64,000 nucleotides of DNA. Source: Cohnella sp. CFH 77786 (GTDB taxonomy: Bacteria; Bacillota; Bacilli; Paenibacillales; Paenibacillaceae). Shown in pieces: positions 59,446 to 64,000 of the stretch. Positions within the stretch are counted from its first letter, which is position 1; each line of letters starts with the position of its first letter. The stretch is taken from the NCBI RefSeq assembly GCF_019400745.1, contig NZ_WJIB01000009.1:62001-126000 (forward strand). The letters run 5' to 3'. The notes beneath the pieces were generated by a model. It made no database searches and was not told the origin of the DNA. It saw only the letters and a program-made list of their open reading frames with translations. A program made the translations under genes and the position numbers.

Positions 59446-60108
59446 GTGGAACAACAGCAAACGGAGGAACAACCGGAAGCGAAACAAGAACAGCGGATAT
59501 CGGCGAACCGGAGGCGGTACGCTTTTCCTTTGACCTTGCTGGCGGTCTGTCTCGTTCTGGGGGGATATATCCTTTGGAACCAGTATGGCGGATCGAAGTA
59601 TGAGAAAGGCGCGGACTTCTCTTATACCGATACGGATGGCAATACCGTCACTTTGGCCAATACCAACGGCTCCGTCCGCCTGTTGTATTTCTTCTTCTCC
59701 TATTGTCCGGACGTATGTCCGCCGACCACCTTCCTGATGTCGCAGGCGCAGGACGAGCTGAAGAAGGAAGGCCTGTTCGGGGATAAGGTTCAATTCCTCT
59801 CGGTGTCCATCGACCCGACCCGGGATACGCCTGAGCGACTGAAGGAATTCGCGGGCAAGTTTGACGCAGACCTCAGCGGGTGGAAGTTCCTGCGGGGCGA
59901 CGAGAAGGAGACGGCCGATCTGGCCCGGAAATACCAGATTCTCGTCACCAAGGACGATGAGGGCAATTTCGGGCATATGAACCTGATCGTGCTTCTCGAC
60001 AAAAAAGGGAGAATCCGCGATTGGATCTCCGCGAACGATTATTTCGCGAACGGAGACAAAAACCTTCCGCTCAGCGACTTCGTGAAAAAGATCAAAGATG
60101 CGATGTAA
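59446..60108 (+). CDS. SCO1/SenC family copper chaperone
   Basis: 220 residues. Single N-terminal anchor 'RYAFPLTLLAVCLVLGGYILW', then a thioredoxin fold with the copper ligands CPDVC (Cys near 86 and 90) in 'YFFFSYCPDVCPPTTF' and His in 'DDEGNFGHMNLIVLLDKKG'. 'VQFLSVSIDPTRDTPERLKEFAGKF' is the family block. Supplies copper to the CuA site of cytochrome c oxidase. Start GTG 59446; AAGGGGTG is 9 bases upstream. In operon with ctaB, consistent with oxidase assembly. Confidence 0.94.
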   Translation: MEQQQTEEQPEAKQEQRISANRRRYAFPLTLLAVCLVLGGYILWNQYGGSKYEKGADFSYTDTDGNTVTLANTNGSVRLLYFFFSYCPDVCPPTTFLMSQAQDELKKEGLFGDKVQFLSVSIDPTRDTPERLKEFAGKFDADLSGWKFLRGDEKETADLARKYQILVTKDDEGNFGHMNLIVLLDKKGRIRDWISANDYFANGDKNLPLSDFVKKIKDAM

Positions 60109-60124
60109 AATGCGAATGATCGAT

Positions 60125-60166
60125 AAAAGCCGCCGCACCGAACCTTCCGTTCGGGCGGCGGCTTTC
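60125..60166 (+). terminator. terminator between sco and convergent toprim gene
   Basis: AAAAGCCGCCGC (60125-60136) and GCGGCGGCTTT (60155-60165) form a strong hairpin with A and T ends usable on both strands. Confidence 0.9.
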
Positions 60167-60168
60167 CT

Positions 60169-60531
60169 TCACAGAGGATATGGCCGATAAGGGACCGGAT
60201 CCGGGTAGAGGATGTACTCGCCAAAGCCGGCTTTCTCCAACTGTTGAATGAGATACTCCTCCGGCGTTCCTTCGACGCCCTTGTAGCCTTTGCGGGTATA
60301 GAGATGTTCCGCGTCGGGAAAGACGTCCCTCAGCATTCCGCGGATCCGGCTGCCGGAAGAATCGTTGTCCAGAAACAGGAAAACCTGCCGATGGCCCACT
60401 GCTTTGCGGAGCGTCTCGATGCGGCCCGAATTCGGCGTCCCGAAGGTGCAAAACACGGGAATCAAGGGTGACAGGACGCGGGCAAGGCGGCTTTTGTCGT
60501 TTTTGCCCTCCACGATAATGGCGACATCCAT
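60169..60531 (-). CDS. small toprim-domain protein
   Basis: 120 residues, essentially one toprim domain: 'VAIIVEGKNDKSRLARVL' supplies the catalytic Glu, 'VFLFLDNDSSGSRIRGML' the DxD, and the rest closes the fold ('FPDAEHLYTRKGYKGVEGTPEEYLIQQL'). It resembles the RNase M5/OLD-type toprim module or small DnaG-like stand-alone toprims; the substrate is not known. Start ATG 60531. Oriented against the ctaB-sco operon. Confidence 0.88.
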   Translation of the reverse strand: MDVAIIVEGKNDKSRLARVLSPLIPVFCTFGTPNSGRIETLRKAVGHRQVFLFLDNDSSGSRIRGMLRDVFPDAEHLYTRKGYKGVEGTPEEYLIQQLEKAGFGEYILYPDPVPYRPYPL

Positions 60532-60613
60532 GGCGAGAACCCCCGTTTCGCGGCGTTAGGCGGCATTTTTTGTTGAAGATATTGTACCACGAATGAGGCC
60601 GGGGTAGTTCGAA

Positions 60614-60709
60614 TCAGCAAAACTTCAGCACGATCACGAGCAAAACGAACAGAATCAGAATCATCAAAGCGGCAAATGGAGAATTGAAAAATCCGGCTGG
60701 CGTCGTCAT
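60614..60709 (-). CDS. YjcZ-like sporulation peptide
   Basis: 31 residues: 'TTPAGFFNSPFAALMILILFVLLVIVLKFC'. One hydrophobic helix followed by a C-terminal Cys, as in YjcZ/YosQ-type spore proteins that read 'GFALIVVLFILLIIVG...C'. GGGGG is 8 bases and AAGGGA is 1 base before ATG 60709. The longer in-frame region above has no site. Likely made in sporulation. Confidence 0.75.
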   Translation of the reverse strand: MTTPAGFFNSPFAALMILILFVLLVIVLKFC

Positions 60710-60828
60710 TCCCTTATCCCCCGTTCCGTAGCCCGGAATGCGCCCCCGGCAGAAGCCGGCACGGGCGTGGGCCATGATGCATGATATGCCGCCGGGCGGG
60801 CTTTGACGTGTGCGGATACCCAGTTCCG

Positions 60829-62037
60829 TCAAGCCGGCGGTGCGGCGGTGCGGCCTTGCCAGCCCTCATGGAACGGACGGCGCGGGTAGAGAAGCACCAT
60901 CGCGATCATGAGCGCCAGGAAGGACAAGAAAAAAGGGGAGATCCGGTCCCGAATCGCCCCGGCGGCCACCGGACCGATGAAGGAGCCGATGGAGAGGGAG
61001 ATCGACAGGAAGGAGAACGTCCTGCCGTACCGGGATGCCCCGCTCAACTGAAGCAGAAACGAGGTCATCGCCGGGAAGAGGATCCCCTTGGCCATCCCGA
61101 TCACGAACAACACGGCAATGAGGGGAAGCGGCCAGCCCGCGGCAAGCGCGTAATAGGAGCAGGCCAGCAGGGCCATTCCCGCGAGGGTGCGGGGGTACGG
61201 CAAATAACGGTTCAAGAACAGCAGTGCGAGCGTGGCGAGGGCTCCGAGACTTACGACGGAGAACAGCAATCCCGTCGTCATCACTTCCGAGCTCGAATGG
61301 GCGCGCATCGGAAGCTCGAACGACAGAATCCCTTGGGCGCAGGATAACGCGACGGGAAGGATGAACACGATCCACGGAAACTTTCCCCTGCTCTCCGCTT
61401 CGAGAGCAGGGGAAACGGAGGGCTCGCGGCCCTTAGCGTCCGAATCGCGCGCAAGCTCTCCGGGTACGCCGCCGCTGTTCATCGGAAGCTTGGCGGGTTC
61501 CCGGATGAACATGATCGAGGTGATGCCGGTAAACAGCAGGATCCAGCCCAGCACGGTGAACGAGGCGTTGAAGCCGATCGTGGCCGCGAGCCAAGCGCCC
61601 GCCGCGGGGGAGACGACCGACGCGACGGTGTGGACGAGCCCGTTGCCCGCCATCAGCTTGCCTTGGTGAACATGGTCGCGGGCCAGCCGGGCGAGCAGCG
61701 ACATGCAGGCCGGAGACAAGAAAGCGAGCACGAAGCCGCTCACCGAACGGATATAAAGCAAGTGCCACGGGTCGGTGACGCGGGCTTGCAGCAGCAGAAG
61801 CAATCCTGCGCCCGTCAAGCTCGCGGATATGAACAGACGGCTGCCGAAGCGGTCGACCCCGTACCCGGCCAGCAGATTGCCGGGAAGGTGGGTGAGCGAA
61901 TACATCCCCATCACGAGTCCGATGAAGGAAGGCGCCGCTCCCAGCGACACGGCGAAGGGCGTCAGCATCGGATATTGGGCGTGAAGATCGAAAAAAGCGA
62001 CGAACAGGAATAAGTAAAGCCAGACGGCGGTTTTCAA
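60829..62037 (-). CDS. MFS transporter
   Basis: 402 residues, twelve hydrophobic helices. 'GMYSLTHLPGNLLAGYGVDRFGSRLFISASL' is motif A between helices 2 and 3, and 'FVLAFLSPACMSLLARLARDHVHQGKLMAGNGLVHTVASVVSPAAGAWLA' follows as in drug:H+ or sugar antiporters. A Ser/Pro-rich loop of about 40 residues separates the two halves. Substrate unknown; multidrug export is a family-based guess. Not near a regulator gene. Confidence 0.9.
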   Translation of the reverse strand: MKTAVWLYLFLFVAFFDLHAQYPMLTPFAVSLGAAPSFIGLVMGMYSLTHLPGNLLAGYGVDRFGSRLFISASLTGAGLLLLLQARVTDPWHLLYIRSVSGFVLAFLSPACMSLLARLARDHVHQGKLMAGNGLVHTVASVVSPAAGAWLAATIGFNASFTVLGWILLFTGITSIMFIREPAKLPMNSGGVPGELARDSDAKGREPSVSPALEAESRGKFPWIVFILPVALSCAQGILSFELPMRAHSSSEVMTTGLLFSVVSLGALATLALLFLNRYLPYPRTLAGMALLACSYYALAAGWPLPLIAVLFVIGMAKGILFPAMTSFLLQLSGASRYGRTFSFLSISLSIGSFIGPVAAGAIRDRISPFFLSFLALMIAMVLLYPRRPFHEGWQGRTAAPPA

Positions 62038-62136
62038 TTCATCGACCTCCCCTTGTCCGCTATCGGCGGCCTATCCTACTTGTACGTAGCGACGGCTCGG
62101 GATATGCCCTCGTTTACGGGGGACAAGTCCGTAAGG

Positions 62137-62249
62137 TATAATGAGAAGGATGCAGGCAATCGCCGGGGGCTCCCCCGATAGTAATCGGAATAAGCTGCAG
62201 AGCTTGGCGTCACTTTCGGGGGATTAAATTTAGAGGAGAGTCGGTTTTC
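62137..62249 (+). promoter_or_regulatory. promoter and leader with GGGGG/CCCCC switch elements
   Basis: TATAAT at 62137-62142, then GGGGG-CT-CCCCC (62165-62176), a second hairpin ending near 62190, GGGGG (62218-62222), and AGAGGAG before ATG 62250. The CCCCC can pair with the near or the far G-run. The order is the same as in the ctaB leader. Confidence 0.45.
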
Positions 62250-62699
62250 ATGTTCAACCCCGAGTCGTGGACTCCGGAAGCGTGGATGCAGTTTCTGCAG
62301 GATCATTGGATCGTTGTGGCGGCGGCGGTCGTCGTCGTCATTGTGGTTATGAAAGTGGTCAAAACGGTGCTCAAATGGGTGCTCGCCGCCGCGATCATCT
62401 TCGGCGTCGTGGCCTATGGCGGTTACAGCATCGACGATTTGGCCGCGATCGGAACCAAGGTGGAGACCGAAACGAAGGACGCGATCCTCAAAGCCGCCCT
62501 GGATGAGGCTTCCAAAGCGAAGTATTCCGATAACGGGGACGGGAGCTATACGATTCAAACGCCGAATCTGGAATTGACGGGCGTTCCGAACAGCGGAGAA
62601 GTGAAAATTTCCTTTCACGGCGTCCCGGCGGGCACGTGGAAAGTGGAAGGCCCGATTCGAACCCTGATCGAGAAAGCGAGAGCATCGAACCAGAAGTAA
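62250..62699 (+). CDS. single-anchor membrane protein of unknown function
   Basis: 149 residues, not recognised. The N-terminus 'NPESWTPEAWMQFLQDHWIVVAAAVVVVIVVMKVVKTVLKWVLAAAIIFGVVAYGGYSIDD' has one or two membrane helices. The rest is a soluble domain with 'DNGDGSYTIQTPNLELTGVPNSGEVKISFHGVPAGTWKVEGPIRTLIEKARASNQ'. GGAGAG is about 8 bases before ATG 62250. It is followed by a terminator and then the transglutaminase-domain gene. Confidence 0.75.
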   Translation: MFNPESWTPEAWMQFLQDHWIVVAAAVVVVIVVMKVVKTVLKWVLAAAIIFGVVAYGGYSIDDLAAIGTKVETETKDAILKAALDEASKAKYSDNGDGSYTIQTPNLELTGVPNSGEVKISFHGVPAGTWKVEGPIRTLIEKARASNQK

Positions 62700-62705
62700 A
62701 CGGTC

Positions 62706-62732
62706 GGCCCGTCCCCCCGCGGGCCCTTTTTT
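62706..62732 (+). terminator. terminator before the transglutaminase gene
   Basis: GGCCCG (62706-62711) and CGGGCC (62720-62725) around TCCCCCCG, followed by CTTTTTT. Confidence 0.75.
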
Positions 62733-62773
62733 ATCATTTAAATTGGAACTCAATCGTGCGGGAAGGTGATGAG

Positions 62774-63913
62774 ATGTCCGGCCGGTCTGCGTGGAGCTTT
62801 ATCGATACGAACCCGGTGACGGTTGTCCTGCTGGCCATCGTCGCCCTGTCGCTGCTGCAAGGCGTACGCAGGGGGGCGTCCGGGTCCGCCAGGCAGCTGT
62901 TCCATTTCCTGATCCATTCCGTCGTTACGGTCGGCGCCGTCGCGGTGTCGGCGTATGCCGCCTCCTCCTTCTCCGGCGACGTGCAGGCTTGGCTGAGCGT
63001 TCACGGCATGGCCCGGCCTTCGCCGGACGCCAATACCTTCAAACAGCTGAGCTACGCGGTCGTTTCGGGACTTCGGGATTTGCCGCTCTTCCGGTTCGCC
63101 GCGCTTTTTCTGCTCGTTTACACGATGATCCGGCTGGTGACGGGCGTGCTCGCCGGATGGTTCGCCGCGTTCGGTTCCGCGCCGTTCGCGATCATGCCCT
63201 CCGGCGGCGTGCTCGGCCGGACCGCCGGCGGCGCAATCGGCGCGGCCATCGGTTCGGTCCGGGCGCTGCTGCTGACGGCGGTGCTGTTCGGCTATTGCGC
63301 CCTGTTCCCGCATGGCCCCTATACCGGGGACATCCAGCAGTCGGCGTTGTACCGCGAGGTGGCGGCCCAAGTCATCCGTCCGGCGGCCGGCCCGCTGCTC
63401 GAACGAAGGCTGCCGGTATTCGCCCGGCAGATGACGGGCGAGCTGGACCAGCTCTGGCAGCGCCGTTACGACGTCATCGACGCCGAGCTGCCCGGCGACA
63501 TCGTGAGAGCCGCCCAATCGATCACCAAGGGCAAATCCGGCGACGAAGCCAAAGCGCGCGCGTTATACGAATGGATCGGCACCCGGATCGCGTATGATTA
63601 CGATAAGGTCAAAGCATATGAAGAGCGGGGCGAATGGCGGGAGCAGAACCCGGAGACGACGTTCAAGACGCGCAAAGGCGTATGCATCGACTATGCCCGC
63701 CTGTATGCCGCGATGGCAAGGGCCGTCGGGCTCGACGCCAGGGTCGTAACCGGCGCCGGCTACGACGGACGCGGCGGGTACGGGGCGCACGCCTGGAACG
63801 AAGTGTATCTGTCGGAAAAGGGCAAATGGGTGCCGCTGGACCCGACCTGGGCGAGAACGGGCGATTGGTTCAACCCGCCGCGATTTGCCGATACGCATAT
63901 CCGCCAAGCTTGA
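62774..63913 (+). CDS. CvpA-like membrane protein with C-terminal transglutaminase domain
   Basis: 379 residues. Residues 1-195 contain about five hydrophobic helices in a CvpA-like arrangement ('TVVLLAIVALSLLQGVRRGASGSARQLFHFLIHSVVTVGAVAVSAYAA', 'GVLGRTAGGAIGAAIGSVRALLLTAVLFGY'). Residues 255-379 are a transglutaminase-like domain with the triad Cys about 304 ('FKTRKGVCIDYARLYAAMARAVGLDARVVTG'), His about 338 ('YGAHAWNEVYL') and Asp about 355 ('WVPLDPTW'). AAGGTGATG is directly upstream of ATG 62774. Position of the active site relative to the membrane helices suggests an extracellular or periplasm-side enzyme acting on envelope proteins or peptidoglycan. Confidence 0.88.
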   Translation: MSGRSAWSFIDTNPVTVVLLAIVALSLLQGVRRGASGSARQLFHFLIHSVVTVGAVAVSAYAASSFSGDVQAWLSVHGMARPSPDANTFKQLSYAVVSGLRDLPLFRFAALFLLVYTMIRLVTGVLAGWFAAFGSAPFAIMPSGGVLGRTAGGAIGAAIGSVRALLLTAVLFGYCALFPHGPYTGDIQQSALYREVAAQVIRPAAGPLLERRLPVFARQMTGELDQLWQRRYDVIDAELPGDIVRAAQSITKGKSGDEAKARALYEWIGTRIAYDYDKVKAYEERGEWREQNPETTFKTRKGVCIDYARLYAAMARAVGLDARVVTGAGYDGRGGYGAHAWNEVYLSEKGKWVPLDPTWARTGDWFNPPRFADTHIRQA

Positions 63914-63993
63914 TCGAACTTTTCGCCGTTTTGCGCCGTCTAATATTCCGGAATCTTTTCTTATAAGCAATGAAGGCTGGGAGGTTACCCGAA

Positions 63994-64000
63994 GTGAGCA
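63994..64000 (+). CDS. start of a gene cut by the window end
   Basis: GGGAGG (63979-63984) is 9 bases before GTG 63994, giving Met-Ser before the window ends. Only the first two codons are visible; the product cannot be named. Confidence 0.4.

Overview
The window reads as chromosome of a GC-rich, endospore-forming Gram-positive bacterium, most likely Paenibacillaceae (Cohnella/Paenibacillus-like). The grounds are a GerA/GerC/GerB germinant-receptor operon, an alpha/beta-type SASP, GerQ and CwlJ, YlbJ, YunB, a YjcZ-type peptide, strong AGGAGG ribosome binding sites, many TTG/GTG starts, and a Trp T-box leader. No tRNA or rRNA gene, insertion sequence, phage or CRISPR array was seen.

Layout. 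1-2.2 kb: frameshifted tail of a DUF1294 gene and a secreted stalk-domain protein. 2.4-6.4 kb: kduI-deoR-kduD-eda-kdgK, a compact operon converting unsaturated-uronate products to pyruvate and glyceraldehyde-3-phosphate, with its own regulator. 6.5-10.7 kb: spore germinant-receptor operon with a small fourth subunit. 10.8-19.3 kb: double-VOC protein, a hybrid kinase with two kinase cores, an Rrf2 regulator and a FrnE/DsbA-type oxidoreductase sharing a 19-bp operator, a deleted YwnB-like pseudogene, and a GGDEF/EAL protein. 19.8-30.8 kb: DrrAB-type ABC exporter, GNAT, SgrR-like regulator, MalT-like regulator followed by a zinc-free dehydrogenase, FMN reductase divergent from an ArsR-AHSA1 fusion, and a GH130 protein. 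31-36 kb: YkcB/YkcC glycosyltransferases followed by a PDZ-less HtrA. 36-41.6 kb: NUDIX, a degenerate SRAP protein, yunB, lytH-like, lipA and an extended yutD. 41.6-43 kb: two adjacent, unrelated minisatellite arrays of 51 and 52 bp. 43-49.5 kb: nadK, ylbJ, a 28-residue membrane peptide, globin, DUF2225, pepF. 49.5-53.6 kb: two large lipoproteins, one a beta-propeller diheme cytochrome, behind a perfect Fur box. 53.6-64 kb: Trp T-box and trpS, SASP, YfhP-like, gerQ/cwlJ, ctaB-sco, toprim protein, MFS, and a CvpA-like/transglutaminase protein.

The stretches least explained by known genes are the Fur-boxed diheme lipoprotein operon, the phased intergenic arrays (periods 50, 51 and 52 bp, each about five helical turns), the paired Rrf2 operators, the palindrome cluster around the FMN reductase, and a pair of look-alike leaders in front of ctaB and a membrane protein. 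Start sites were moved from the longest open frame whenever a Shine-Dalgarno sequence at normal spacing pointed to an internal ATG, GTG or TTG; each case is noted. Family names come from recognised motifs and length; no database search was possible.
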